DNA of 64,000 nucleotides from Kitagawia praeruptora (GCA_037693485.1 CM075352.1:22564001-22628000), one strand, 5' to 3'; numbered from the stretch's first letter, positions 18,766 through 32,500 are shown. A program made the numbers and translations. The notes: generated by a model not told the origin, from the sequence alone.

Positions 18766-20528
18766 CTAGGTAACAAAGCCGCGCTACGCGCGGCACGAAA
18801 ATATTTTTAAAAATTATACACATAACATTATTGTTTGTTAAATTTTATTATTTGAAAGTTAATATGATAAATTAAAAATTATGTGAAATGTAATTAAATT
18901 TGAATGTTTAAAAATTAAAGAGAAAAAAATTAGGTGAAAAAACATGTTTCAATTAAAGAGAAAAATGGGCCCGAGGATGACCTCACGTAACTCCCCTGAG
19001 GTTATATCCATTTCCCATATAAGTTTAATGGCATTTTTGTAAATACTAATGACTCATCCTGAATTTACAAATCTACCCTCCTGCATTCATATTAAAAATA
19101 CTTTTATAACCTCATGTAGCATCCTAAGGTCAACCTCTCTTCAGTTAAATTCTTGAATAATAATAATAATAATAATTTTGAAGATATTGACGAACCTATT
19201 TTGTCGCATAAAAAATGTTTTTGAAACCCAATATTGACAAACATTTGCAAAGTTTGACATTGAATAAGTAAAAATAATATTTGTGAATCTTTTCTATTGT
19301 CGATGACATCATAAAAGACGTGATTGCTTAATTTGTTATTAAATTATTTGTTAGTAAAATTGATTATACGATGAAAATAATTAGAATGTAAATGTGATGA
19401 GAGGTATGATTGATTTCACTTGTCGATATATTTGGTTTTATGACGAAAAAAACAGAATTCAAATGCATATTGTAAGTCATGCTTCATGTTTTTTTGGAAT
19501 GATCCGACACCCGTATCTCTACATTTAATTAATTTTTCAGAGCATTTTATAAGAATTGTTTTGTTTGTAACATTAAAATTAAATTCATGGACACATCAAA
19601 GTGATACTTACATATTCTAATATTTTTTTACTAAATTTTATAATAAATTTGTACATATAATTGTTTTTAAAGTCGATGCTCATTTTATAACACCCTTACT
19701 TAATGCTCAAAAAGTGAAAATTTGTTTAAAATAGCAAAAATCAACTCCTTAAACACCTTTTACTTTTTTCCATACCAAACTACAATGTCAACATAATTCC
19801 TATAATAAAAATTTATAAATATTAAATATAACTAATTAACGATTTTAAACATCGTCTCCCATCTCATAACATAAATGCATGATTAATTGATTAGTAATAG
19901 TATAAGAATGTGTTTAATTAGAATATTAATTTTTCAAACACAAAATAATCAAACAACGAATGAGTAATTTTTTTATTGATGTAATTAACGAAAAAAGGGT
20001 CCACTTGATTCAATTTAATCGAGTTGGTCACACCCCGTGTATAATTTGTTCAGTTATAAATGTAAATTCTACGATATTACTTTTATTTAAATTGTGGATG
20101 TTAATCGAAAAATATATATACTTATGTATCTTGTCATGATTCTCACGATCATTGATTATGAATTTATCGAAAAGTTAATATCGTCTATTAATTATTGCCA
20201 AAAAATTTGCAATGATTTTGAATAAGGATTAGAAATGACGATAAAAATTATTTTGTTTTTTTGTTTTACCTTAAAATAATGGTATTTTTATATAAATCAT
20301 TAATATTTTATAACAAAATAATAATAATAATAATAATAATGTTCTAATAAAATTGTTAAACTTTTATATTAAATATGAATAAAGTGTATTTAATATATAT
20401 TTAATAGGCATAAGTAATTATTAATTAAATGCAAGACACTTATTTTAATAAAAAATAAAAATGTAAAAATTCAAGAAAAATATTTTGAAGATTCTGAGTG
20501 CAAGTCTCTCAAGTTTCCTGCTATTATA
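18766..20528 (-). mobile_element. Helitron unit A1 (minus strand)
   Basis: Its 3' terminus, read in reverse, is the hairpin GCCGCGC-TAC-GCGCGGC (18778-18794), eight bases, then CTAG (18766-18769) with host T. The 5' side ends in TTCCTGCTATTATAAT next to unit B1. It is AT-rich with no ORF, so it is non-autonomous. Confidence 0.75.
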
Positions 20529-21761
20529 ATAAATTTTTATATAAAAGTACTGTAATAGATATATTAATTTCTATTATTCTTAAAAATTGATTGGTCTCTT
20601 ATGAATTTTCTATTAAAAATTAATTTAAAAATAATTTACATGAATTATTAATTGGAAAAATATTTTCATTATATATATCTAAAATTTTGATAATCTTAAA
20701 AATATCACAAACATATAAAAATAAAAATTACAATATGAACGTAATATTTACAATGAAAAGTTACAAATATTGAATACAACTTAATAACGTTTTTTAAAAC
20801 CGACACCCATCTCATAATATACATGTTCAATAATAGTTTAAGAATTTATTTAATTTCAATATTAATTTATTTTGACACAATATAATGAAACAATGGGCAT
20901 ATAATTTTTTTTATCAATTTAATCTTCCGATAAAATGGTTGAGTTTGTTCAATTTAATTAGTTTGGTCATAACTCATGTGTGTATGCGCATGATTTGTTT
21001 ACAAATTTCAGATATTAAGTAAAGATCCATGTACTTCCATAATTTACTACGATTCCACAATCATTGATAATAAAGATTATTTGAGAAGTTGGTTAATAAT
21101 ATTTTTTAAAACCTACAGCCCTCATATTCAATAATAGTATAAGAATTTGTTTAATTACAATAAAAAATTATTTCAACACAATATAACGAAACAATGGGTG
21201 TATCCGATAAATGACTGAATTTGTTAAATTTAATCGATTTGATCATAATTCATGTATTATTTATTCATGTGCAAAATTGAAAATCTATATGTACTGTTTG
21301 TATACAATTCAAGATGTTAAATAAATATCTTGTACTTCCATAATTTATTACGATTTTCACAATTATTGATAATAAAAATTGCTTGAAAAGTTAAGGTCGT
21401 GTATCCTATAATCATCCGAAAAGAAATTATAGTGATCTTGAATAGGGAATAAAAAATAACACAATATAAACAATTGTTATTCATCATTTTAACTAAAAAT
21501 AAACATAACTATATATAATTAATATTTAATATTGAAAAAATAACTATAATGTTCAACTAAAGTTTGCTAATTTTTAAACAAATTAAATAGAGTAAATTTA
21601 ATATATGTTTAATAGGTGTAATTAATGACTAATTAAAATGTCATTAATAGCTATTTAATGCAAGAAAAGAATTTTAATAAAAAAAATCAAAAAAACGAAA
21701 ATTGAAGAAAAATACCTTGAACTGTTCTGGTGCATTTCCGATCTCTAGGCATTATAATATA
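20529..21761 (-). mobile_element. Helitron unit B1 (minus strand), lacking its own 3' hairpin
   Basis: Its 5' end in reverse is TTCCGATCTCTAGGCATTAT, matching the intact copy at 50719. The opposite end starts directly at AAATTTTTATATAAAAGTAC without hairpin or CTAG. It directly abuts A1 and may form a chimeric element with it. Confidence 0.7.
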
Positions 21762-23245
21762 CTAGGTAACAAAGCCGCGCTACACGCGGCACGAAAATAT
21801 TTTTAAAAATCGTATATATAACATCATTTTTCGTTGAATTTTATTATTTGAAAGTTGATATGATAAATTGAAACTTGTGTAAAATGTAATTAAATTTGAA
21901 TGTTTAAGAATTATGGAGAAAAGAATTAGTAGAAAGAAAACATGTTTCAGTTAAATTTTTAAGTGTTAATAATAATATTTTTGAAAATATTGATGACATC
22001 TATTTTGTTGCATAAAAAATGTTTTTGAAATCCAATATTGATAAACATTTGTAAAGTTTGATAATAGATAATTAAAAGTAACATTTTTTAATTATTTTTG
22101 TTATCGATGGCATTATGAAAGATGTGATTGCTTAGTTTGTCTGACGGAAAAAAGAAGCAGAATGTAAATGTGATAAGAAGTGTGATTGACTTAACTTGTC
22201 AAGAAAATTTGGTTGCATGACAAACAAAACAGAATTCAAATGTATTTTGTAAGTCATGCTTCATACTTTTTGGAGTGATCCTACACGTGTACAAATTCAT
22301 TTGATTAATTTTTTTGAGTATTTGAAAGAATTTTTTTGTATGTAATACTAAATTTAAATTCATGGACACATGTTCAAAATGGTACTCATATATTTTAATA
22401 CTTTTATATTAAATCTTATAATAAATATGTACATGTACAATGTCAATAATTTTTATAATAAAAAATTATAAATATTAAATAAAACGTTATTAAAAGTCGA
22501 CGCCCGTCTCATAACATACATTTGTGATTAATTGATTAGTAATACTATAAGAATGTGTTTAGTTAGAATATTAATTTATTCCAACACAATATAATAAAAT
22601 AATGAATGCATAACTTTTTAATTGATTTACTCAGTAAAGAAAAGGATTGGATTGGTTCAATTTAATCGAGTAGGTCACACCCATTGTGTAATTTGTTCAT
22701 GTGTATAAGTAAATTATATAATATTACTTACATTTAAATTGTAGATGTTAATTGAAAAATTTATATACTTCTGTATCTTATAATCGTATTTCATCATGAT
22801 TCTCACGGTCACTGATTACGAATTTATCGAAAAGTTAAAATCGTTTATTTATTATTGCCAAAAAAAATTGCAGTAATTTTGAATAAAGATTAGAAACGGA
22901 CTACATAAATAATTTTATTTTATCATTTTACCCTTGAAATAATTGTACTTTTATATGGATAATTAATATTTTATATTAATATAATAATTATAATGTTCTA
23001 ATAAAGAAATAATAATTGAAATATTTTATGTAGATAATTATAAAATTATTGGCTAAAATTTATTTTAAGTATAAAATAAAGTGTATTTAATATAAGTTTA
23101 ATAGGTATAATTAATGACTAATTATAATCCTATTAAATGCAAGGAAATTATTTAAATAAAAAAAATCAAAAATGTGAAAAACCAAGAAAAATATTTTGAA
23201 GTTTTAGAGTGAAAGCTTCTTCGATCTCCTGTTATTATAATATAT
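21762..23245 (-). mobile_element. Helitron unit A2 (minus strand)
   Basis: CTAG at 21762-21765 and hairpin GCCGCGC-TAC-ACGCGGC (21774-21790, one mismatch) form its 3' end. Internal sequence is closely similar to A1 and A3. It is non-coding. Confidence 0.75.
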
Positions 23246-24576
23246 ACTATGTAATAAAGCCGCGCTACGCGCGGCACGAAAATATTTTTAAAAATGATAT
23301 ATATAACGTTATTATTCGTTGAGTTTAATATTTGAAAATTTATATAATAAATTGAAACTTGTGTAAATGTAAATAAATAGAGAAAAGAATTAGCAGAAAC
23401 AAAACATGTTTTAGTTAAACTCTTAAGTATTAATAATAATATTTTAGAAAATATTGATGACATATATTTTGTTGCATAAAAAATGCTTTTGAAATTCAAT
23501 TGATAAATATTTGTAAAGTTTGACAATAGATAAGTAAAAGTAACACTTTTGAAATATTTTTGTTGTCGATGCCATTATGAAAGACGTGATTGCTTAGTTT
23601 GTTGATAATTTGTTTGTATGACGGAAAAACGAAGCAAAATGTAAATGTGATTAAAAGTATGATTGACTTAACTTGTCGATAAACTTGGTTGTATGACAAA
23701 CAAAATAGAATTCAAATGCTAAGTCATGCTTCATATTATCAACTTCAACAACTACATAAAGGCCTCTTATTTTTTTTCCTACCAAATTACAATGTCAACA
23801 TAATTTTTGTAATAAAAATTTATAAATATTAAATAAAATGTTATTCAAAGCCGACACACATCTCAAAACATACATGCGCGATTAATTGATTAATAATAGT
23901 ATAAGAATGTGTTTAGTTAGAATATTAATTTATTCCAACATAATATATTGAAACAACGGATGTATAACTTTTTTATTAATTTAATCAGTAAAGAAAAAGG
24001 TTGGATTGGTTCAATTTAATCAAGTTGATCACATCCCATATGTAATTTTGTTCATGTGTAAAAGTAAATTATATAATATTACTTGTATTTTAAATTGTAG
24101 ATTTTAATTGGAAAATTTATATACTTCCGTAACTTATCATGATTCTTACAATCACTGATTACGAATTTATCGAAAAGTTAAAACCGTTTATTTATTATTT
24201 CCGATTTTTTTTAGTGATTTTGAATAAGTATTAGAAATGAACTATATAAATAATTCTATTTTATCATTTTAATTTGAAATAATTGTACTTTTATATGGAT
24301 AATTAATATTTTGTATTAATATAATAATTAAAATGTTCTAATAAACAAATAATAATAATTTAAATATTTCATATAGATAATTATAATAATTATTGGCTAA
24401 ACTTTTGTTTTAAGTATAAAATAAAGTATATTTAATATAACTTTAATAGGTATTAATGACTAATTATAATCATATTAAATGCAAGGAATTATTTAATAAA
24501 AAACAAAAATTTGAAAAATTAAGAAAGAAATTTTGAAGTTTCAGAGTGAAAGCCTTTTCGATCTCCTACTATTATA
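23246..24576 (-). mobile_element. Helitron unit A3 (minus strand)
   Basis: The 3' end has a perfect hairpin (23258-23274) but CTAT in place of CTAG (23246-23249). The body matches A2. A 124-codon minus-strand ORF inside is AT-driven and not conserved in the sister units. Confidence 0.7.
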
Positions 24577-25885
24577 ATTTATCCGCGCTTCGCGCGATTT
24601 ATAAATTTTTACTTTAAAGTATTTAAAATAGATAAATTAATTTCTATTATTTTTAAAAATTGATTGATCTCTTATGAATTTCCCTAAAAAAATTGAATTA
24701 AACACAATTTACATGAATTATTAGTTGGAAAAAATCATTATATATCTAAAGTAGGGATAATCTTAAAAATATCACAAACATATAAAAATAAAAAATACAA
24801 TACGAATGTAATCTTTACGATCAAAAGTTACAAATATTGAATATAACTTAATAATGTTTTCTAAAGCCGACGCCCCTCTCGTAATATACATGTTCAATAA
24901 TAATGTAAGAATTTATTTAATTAGGATATTATTTTTATTTTGATACAATATAATGAAACAATGGGTGTATAAACTTTTTATCGATTTACGATAAAATGGT
25001 TGGGTTTGTTTAGTTTAATTAGTTTGGTCATGACTCATGTGTAATTTATTCATGTTCAAAAGTAAAAATCTGTCTATATTATTTGTATACAAATTTTATA
25101 TATTAAGTACAAAACTGTGTACTTCCATAATTTATTACAACTTCCACAATCATTGATAAAAAAGATTGCTTGAGAAGTTAAGGTTAATAACGTTTTTTTA
25201 AGACGACACCCCTCTCATAATGTACATATCAATAATAGTGTAAAAATTTATTTAATTAAAATATTAATTTATTTCGACACAATATAATGAAACAATGGGT
25301 GTATAGCTTTTTTATCAATTTTATCTTCCGATAAAATGGTTGGGTTTGTTAAATTTAATCGATTGATCATAATCCATGTGTAATTGAAAATGTGCAAAAT
25401 TAAAAATTTGTATATGTTGTCTGAATACAAATTCTAGATATTAAGTAAAGATCTTATACTTCCATAATTTATTACGACTTTCATAATTATTGATAATAAA
25501 AATTGTTTGAGAAGTTAAAATCGATCCATGATCCACAATCATCTGGAAAAAAAAAAAAGTACAGTAGTTATCTTGAATAGGGATATAAACAATTTTTAGT
25601 TATCATTTTACCTAAAAATAAACTTAACTATATATAATTAATATTTAATATTGAAATAAAAACTATAATGTTCAAATAAAATTTGCTAATTTTAAACAAA
25701 TTAAATAGAGTAAATTTAATATATGTTTAACAGGTGTAATTAATGACTAATTAAAATATCATTAACAGCTATTTAATGCAAGAAAATAATTTTAATAAAA
25801 AAAATCAAAAAAACGAAAATTCAAGAAAAATACCTTGAATTCTTTTGATGCATTTCCGATCTGCAGGCATTATAATATATATAGA
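24577..25885 (-). mobile_element. Helitron unit B2 (minus strand)
   Basis: The 3' hairpin CCGCGC-TTC-GCGCG (24583-24596) directly joins A3 with no clear CTAG. The 5' end in reverse is GCATTATAATATATATAGA, ending at 25885. It is closely similar to B1, B4 and the plus-strand copy at 50719-52447. Confidence 0.7.
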
Positions 25886-25916
25886 TATATAGATAGATAG
25901 TATTAACCAAAAATAA

Positions 25917-26719
25917 CTTGTTTTAGCCGCGCTTTGCGCGGGTAATAAAATTTTATTTTTAGCTACTGAAAATAGATAAATTAACATAAAAATTAATAGG
26001 TATTTTAAAAAAATTCTAAAAAAAAGTGATTTAAAACAGTTTGTATGAATTATTGGAATAATACTCTCATTATATATCAAGAATTTTAATAATCTTAAAA
26101 ATATTATAACTCCCTCTGTCCCACCCATTTCTTTACATAAAAAAGTGCGTGTCTGACACGCATTTTAAGATGCATTTTAAGGATTATTCTATAAATTATT
26201 TTTGATATTTTCTTTTTCTGTATAAAAATAGGATTGTTCTATTTTTATACAAAAAAAAAAAAGAAAATATCAAAAATAAGTTATAGAACTATCCTTAAAA
26301 TGCACCTTAAAATCCGTACCGAAAACTGGTCCACAAACGTAAAGAATTCGAAGGGACGGAGATAAACATAAAAAATAGCAATTACACTATTAATTATAAT
26401 TATATAACGCTTTTAAAGCCGACACCCCTCTCATAATATACTTGCTCAGTAATAGTATACAAATTTATATAATTAGAATATTAATTTATTTTGACACGTT
26501 AAAATGAAACAACATGTGTATAACATTTCGACACAACTAAAAATGATGCAATGTGAACAATATTAAATAGTTAATTTACATAAAAATAATCTTAATTATA
26601 TATATACAAGTTAAAAATTTTTTTGCCCACATATAGTTAAATTTGTTTTTTGGAATAATAATTATAATGCTCAAATAAAGTTTTTCGATCTTTTATATAT
26701 ATAAATAATATGAAGTAAA

Positions 26720-26759
<40 letters not shown>

Positions 26760-26921
26760 AGGGTAATTAATGATTATTAAAATGTCATTAAGATGTCATT
26801 AAACTACTACTTAATGCAAGAAAAAAATTTACTAAAAATTCAAAAAAAATGAGAATTCAAGAAAAATACCTTAAACGTTTCTGGTAACTTTCCGATCTCC
26901 AGGCATTATAATATATATAGA
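25917..26921 (-). mobile_element. Helitron unit C1 (minus strand) carrying a MITE
   Basis: The 3' hairpin CCGCGC-TTT-GCGCGG lies at 25927-25941, preceded by CTTG (25917-25920) where CTAG is expected. The 5' end in reverse, CTCCAGGCATTATAATATAT, is B-type and ends at 26921. A Stowaway-like MITE and a TA microsatellite (26722-26756) lie inside. Confidence 0.65.
26110..26361. mobile_element. Stowaway-like (Tc1/mariner) MITE, fold-back type
   Basis: It begins CTCCCTCTGTCCC and ends GGGACGGAG, the Stowaway terminal repeats, with TA on both sides (slightly degraded). The interior forms a long inverted repeat: TTTGATATTTTCTTTTT on one arm is mirrored by AAAAAAGAAAATATCAAA on the other. It is about 252 bp, non-coding, and moved by a mariner transposase in trans. 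Confidence 0.8.
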
Positions 26922-28184
26922 TAGATATATATTTTTACATAAAAGTACTGTAATAGATAAATTAATTTCTATTATTTTTAAAAAATGATTGGTCTCTTAT
27001 GAATTTTCTATTAAAAATTAATTTAAAAATAATTTACATGAATTATTAATTGGAAAAATATTTTCATTATATATATCTAAAATTTTGATAATCTTAAAAA
27101 CATCACAAACATATAAAAATAAAAATTACAATATGAACGTAATATTTACAATCAAAAGTTACAAATATTGAATACAATTTAATAACGTTTTTTAAAACCG
27201 ACACCCCTCTCATAATATACATTTTCAATAAAATAGTTTAAGAATTTATTTAATTTGAATATTAATTTATTTTGACACAATATAATGAAACAATGGGCAT
27301 ATAATTTTTTTATCAATTTAATCTTCCGATAAAATGGTTGAGTTTGTTCAATTTAATTAGTTTGGTCATAACTCATGCGTGTATGCGCATGATTTGTTTA
27401 CAAATTTCAGATATTAAGTAAAGATCCATGTACTCCCATAATTTACTACAATTCCACAATCATTGATAATAAAGATTATTTGAAAAGTTGGTTAATAATG
27501 TTTTTTAAAACCGACAGCCCTCTCATAACATACATATTCAATAATAGTATAAGAATTTGTTTAATTACAATAAAAAATTATTCAACACAATATAACGAAA
27601 CAATGGGTGTATAGCTTTTTTATCAATTTTATCTTCCGATAAATGACTGGATTTGTTAAATTTAATCGATTTGATCATAACTCATGTATCATTTATTCAT
27701 GTGCAAAATTGAAAATCTATCTGTACTGTTTGTATACAATTCCATATATTAAATGAATATCTTGTACTTTCATAATTTATTACGATTTTCACAATTATTG
27801 ATAATAAAAATTGCTTGAGAAGTTAAGGTCGTGTACCCTATAATCATCCGAAAAGAAATTATAGTGATCTTGAATAGGGAATAAAAAATAAAGCAATATA
27901 AACAATTGTTATTCGTCATTTTAACTAACTATGTATAATTAATATTTTATATTGAAAAAATAACTATAATGTTCAACTAAAGTTTGTTAATTTTTAAACA
28001 AATTAAATAGAGTAAATTTAATATATGTTTAATAGGTGTAATTAATGACTAATTAAAATGCCATTAATAGCTATTTAATGTAAAAAAAAATTAATAAGAA
28101 AAATCAAAAAAATGAAAATTCAAGAAAAATACCTTGAACTGTTCTGGTGCATTTTCGATCTCCAGGCATTATAATATATATAGA
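26922..28184 (-). mobile_element. Helitron unit B4 (minus strand), lacking its own 3' hairpin
   Basis: The 5' end in reverse, TCTCCAGGCATTATAATATA, is followed by TAGA and ends at 28184 before T. The other end starts at TTTTTACATAAAAGTACTG with no hairpin and abuts C1. The body is nearly a duplicate of B1. Confidence 0.7.
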
Positions 28185-29239
28185 TTTGTTTTGTTATAAT
28201 CCTTGACTGTTTGTTTTTGGTTTAATATAGTAACTTAGTAAGCATGCGTTTACTTTTTATTTGCTGTTATATGACTTTAAATACGTAGTTAAGTGCTTTG
28301 CATGTATAAAAGTACGTGTGATTAATTGTTTTATGTTTATTAATTAAATTATAGGATTGTGCGTGTGTTAATATTCAGTTCAGTCGACGTTGAGGTAAGT
28401 ACTTTTTGACTTAATTTTAATTTTCGAAAAGTATATTTGATTCTGCAATTTTTGATTTTCGTATAAGATATAAGATATTGTTTTGAATTTTATAAGATAT
28501 AAGAATTATGTTTCGAACTTTATAAGATATAAGTATTTGATTTTAGAATCCCAGTCTCTACGTTTCGAACCCGTTCGTAATTTACGCAATAGTTCCGGAA
28601 CTAGCCTTAGATACCCTTAGTAGGCGCACAAGTGTGCAACTTTAGATACCTATTAAGGGCACGTAATTATTGAACTTTAGATTCCGGTCACTGACAAAGT
28701 GTGGCGAAAGAATAAGAATAAGAATAAGATGGCGGTCACTGGCAAAGTGTGGCCGTAGAGCAAGACTATTGTATTTTCGATTTTTGTTTCGTTTCATTTC
28801 TGTTTTCTGCTTCTGTTTTAAATTCTGTATTTTGAAAATATAAAACTTTGGGTTGGATTTATTTTCGCAAAGGTTTTGCAAACTTATATTTGATTTTGAA
28901 AATTGTTTTATTAAAAACGCCCATTGATTTTTGAAAGTATCTGTTAGTCAATTTGTACTTGCTGAGCTGTGTAGCTCACTCTTTTTCGATATTTCAGGTT
29001 CGTATATTGTGGATGTGAACTTGTAGATTTTGTACTACGTGATTTATTGCAATTGTTGAATTGGAGTTATCGAATTATTAGATTAATTCTACTGAACTTG
29101 TGGAGCTGCGTATCTAATTGTATCTTTTTGAATTATCGAGTTTGATCGTTGCTTTGACTTTGTGGAATATTTGCTTTATTGAATAAAAGAATCCGTTTTA
29201 TTTAAGTTTTGTAATTAGAATTAATAGTCCAAAAAGTTG
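28185..29239 (+). repeat. Truncated chromovirus-type LTR fragment
   Basis: It has the CTTGCTGAGC...GCTCACTC motif (28969-28992) typical of chromovirus LTRs, and three copies of TTATAAGATATAAG near 28490-28530. It lies between the Helitron array and the second Tat LTR piece. No gene is seen; both ends are truncated. Confidence 0.5.
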
Positions 29240-29489
29240 TCCTTCTAATAAGGACATACAAGCCACTACGTCCTTGGTGTGCCCTTGCCGCCATAGCCCC
29301 GAGGGCATTACCAAGAACTACGTTTTTGGCTTGATTCTTGATATTCATCAAGGTACATAGGCATCTTGTGAAGGCAGATTCAGCTACGAACACGAGAGCA
29401 ACCATTAAAGCTCGAAGCTCAACCACCCTAGTATTAATTACATACAAACCCTAGCCGTAATTTAACAACCTAGTTTTTATTCCATAACA
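29240..29489 (+). repeat. Right part of a Tat 5' LTR, strongly diverged from the 3' LTR
   Basis: It aligns with 35912-36155 (AAGGACAT(A/G)CAAGCCACT..., ACTACGTTTTTGGCTTGATT, then CCTAGTTTTTATTCCA(T/C)AACA) but with roughly a quarter of positions different. It ends at 29489 and the primer site follows. Confidence 0.8.
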
Positions 29490-29507
29490 TTTGGCATCGT
29501 CTGTGGG
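29490..29507 (+). other. Tat primer binding site
   Basis: TTTGGCATCGTCTGTGGG directly follows the LTR end. It is the common Tat-lineage primer site (usually GGCGCCGTCTGTGGG) with small changes. Confidence 0.75.
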
Positions 29508-29522
29508 AAAAAGACGTCAACC

Positions 29523-32500
29523 ATGGTAACCACACGAAGAACGGTACCGACCTCTAATGAGGCCTTGCCTCTAAGCTCTGTTCCGCCTGTCTCTGAACAA
29601 GTACCCCCAACAATAGGGGCGATCACTCAACCTCAAGTTTCTCAACCTCCAGGGATGAATCCCCATGCTGAGAGAACATTACCTGTGGTCATCCACCCAA
29701 GTCAAGAAACCAACCCTCTTCAGATGGTGGTCTCTCCTCTGGTTAATCCTAATCTTCCGTTACCACCGGGGGTACAGATCCATACTACAGATCTCCCCAT
29801 GAATACCAACCCGATGTATGGTCTGCCTAACTACCCTCCCACTACTCAAGATGTTGGATCAAGTGGCCATGCCTTGCAAATCCAAGATCGAGAGTATGAT
29901 GACTACTCTGGCCCCTATACTGATGATTCATCATCTGATAATGATGATTGCGATGAAGCCCCGAGGAGGCGACGTACTAGTAGAGAACCTCGAAGGAGGA
30001 CACAAACTATCCATGATGGACCCCCTTTGACAACCGTTGAGAGAATCAAGGCTCATGAGGTCGAGATCTTAAAATTGAAGGACGATATGATAAGAGGACA
30101 AGCTAGGTTGAATCAAACTCAACCTCCTCCAACCTCAGGAAGGATTCCCATTATAGACTTAGAGAGGTCTTCAAGAAGGCAGAGAAGGGTTGACGCCCCA
30201 ACTGGAAGAACAAGGGTGGAAACCCCCAAAAGCAACCCCAAGGATCTGATGCCACTTGGGGATCCTGATGATCCCATACCCCCGTTTACTGAGGAGGTGA
30301 TGAATGCTCGTATCTCAAAGAAGTTCAAGATGTCGACGATTAAGGCTTATGATGGAAGGGGTGATCCCGCGAGCCACTTCAGGACGTTCTCTAACGCACT
30401 GCTGCTGCAGCCTGCAAGTGATGCCCTAAAGTGTAGGGCGTTCCCTCAAACTCTGTCGGGCATGGCTCAAAGATGGTATAGCCGCCTACCTGCGAATTCG
30501 ATTGGCTCTTTTAAGGAGTTGAGCGCCGCTTTTGTTAGCCAATTCATTAGCGGGAGAGTTCATCCCTCATGTATGTAGTGCAAGGGAAGAATGAAAATCT
30601 AAGGGATTACCTTAAGTGATTCACTAAGGAGACATTGAATATTACAGACTTGGAGAATAAGGTGGCCATGGTAGCCCTGGAATACAGAACCACTGATCTA
30701 TTCTTTAAAAGGTTATTAGCAAAGCACCCTCCTGAAAACATGGCCGAGCTCCAACGAAGGGCTGACAAGTATATCAAGGCTGAAGATAGCATGAAGAAAG
30801 AAGCCACGGTAGGTGGAGGAGGAGGCAACAACGACTCCAAGAAGCGTAAGCAAGACCAGGAGTATGATGCTAGGGACAAGTATCCCCGAACTAGCGAGGA
30901 CTCCGATTCTGCCCCTAAGAAGAACCAAGGACCAAGGTTTACTGAGTATGCAAGGTTGAATACTCCTAGGAGCCGAATCTTATTGGACATTGAGAATGAT
31001 AAGGATTTTCGATGGCCGAAGCCACTTAAGGGTGATCCCGCAAAGAGAAACAAGAATCAGTATTGCAGATTCCATAGAGATGTGGGGCATGACACTGATG
31101 ATTGCAAACAACTCAGATATGAGATCGAGTTTTTGATCCGTAGAGGGAAACTGAGCCACTTCACTAAGGGTGAATATCGTGGTAATCAAATTAGAGATTA
31201 TAAAAGGGATGATGATCAAGATCACAACCCACAGCCCCGAGGGCCAGTAATCAACATGATCTCAGGAGGCCCGACCGCGGCCGGCACAACAAGGAATTCT
31301 CGGAAGGCTTATGCCAGAGAAGTGATGCACATCGTGGGAGAGGCCCCGAAGCGTGCAAAAACTGAAGTAATGATTGGTTTCGATGACTCATACTTGGAAG
31401 GGGTGAAGTTCCCCAATAACGACCCGTTGGTCATAACTTTTGTGATTTGAAACTCAGAAGTGAAGCGAGTCTTGATAGACAATGGAGCTTCCGTTGACAT
31501 TCTGTTTCATGATGCATTTGTGAAGATGGGGTACAATGATTCTTAGTTGACCCCTAATAACGTGCATATATATGGATTTAATGGAGTAGAATCCAAAGTT
31601 GAAGGGACTATTCAGTTGCCTGTAACTATTGGACAGGAGCCGAAGGAGGCCACCCAGATGTTGAACTTCATGGTAATCAAGGCGGTTTCAACGTACGACG
31701 CTATCCTCGGAAGGATTGGACTTCATGCATTCAAGGCTGTTGCCTCAACTTATCATATGAAGATCAAGTTCCCAACCAGGAATGGTGTTGGAGAACATAA
31801 AGGTGATCAAAAGATGGCACGAAGCTGTTATGTAGCCTCGTTAAGGCCTGATGGAGTCGGGGGCAGGTCCTTCCGATTGAAGACATGAATGTCCGCAGTG
31901 GTAAGGAACACCAAGAAAGGTCAGCAAAGGACATCACACAGAAGCCTCGGACAGCCATTGAGATGTGGCAAGAGGTTGACAAGCTCTTAGAAGCTGGATT
32001 TATTGAAGAAATTCAATTTCCCGATTGGTTGGCTAACCCTGTGATGGTCAAGAAGCCAAATGGGAAGTGGATGATGTGTATAGACTTCACTAATTTGAAT
32101 GATGCATGCCCGAATGACTGTTTTCCCCTGCCAAGGATAGACATGTTAATCTGGACATGAAATGTTGAGCTTTATGGATGGATTCAGCGGCTACAATCAG
32201 ATTAAGATGCACAAGGATGCCATCCCAAAGGTATCTTTCATAACTGACTTTGGTGTTTTCTGCTATCTTGTTATGGCTTTTGGTCTAAAGAATGCAGGCG
32301 CTACTTACCAACGACTGTTGAATAAGATATTCGCCTATCTGATTGGAAAAACCATGAAGGTCTATGTTGATAACATGTTAGTCAAGAGCCTTTTCAAGGC
32401 AGACCACATTAAGCACCTCAGAGAGGCATTTGAAGTGCTGAGGCACCACAAGATGATGTTGAATCTAGCCAAGTGTGCTTTTAGCGTTGGATCAGGAAAG

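Noticed and set aside
23152..23526. 124-codon AT-rich ORF inside Helitron unit A3
   Set aside because: It is rich in Phe, Ile, Lys and Asn as random AT-rich DNA gives, and is not kept in units A1 or A2.
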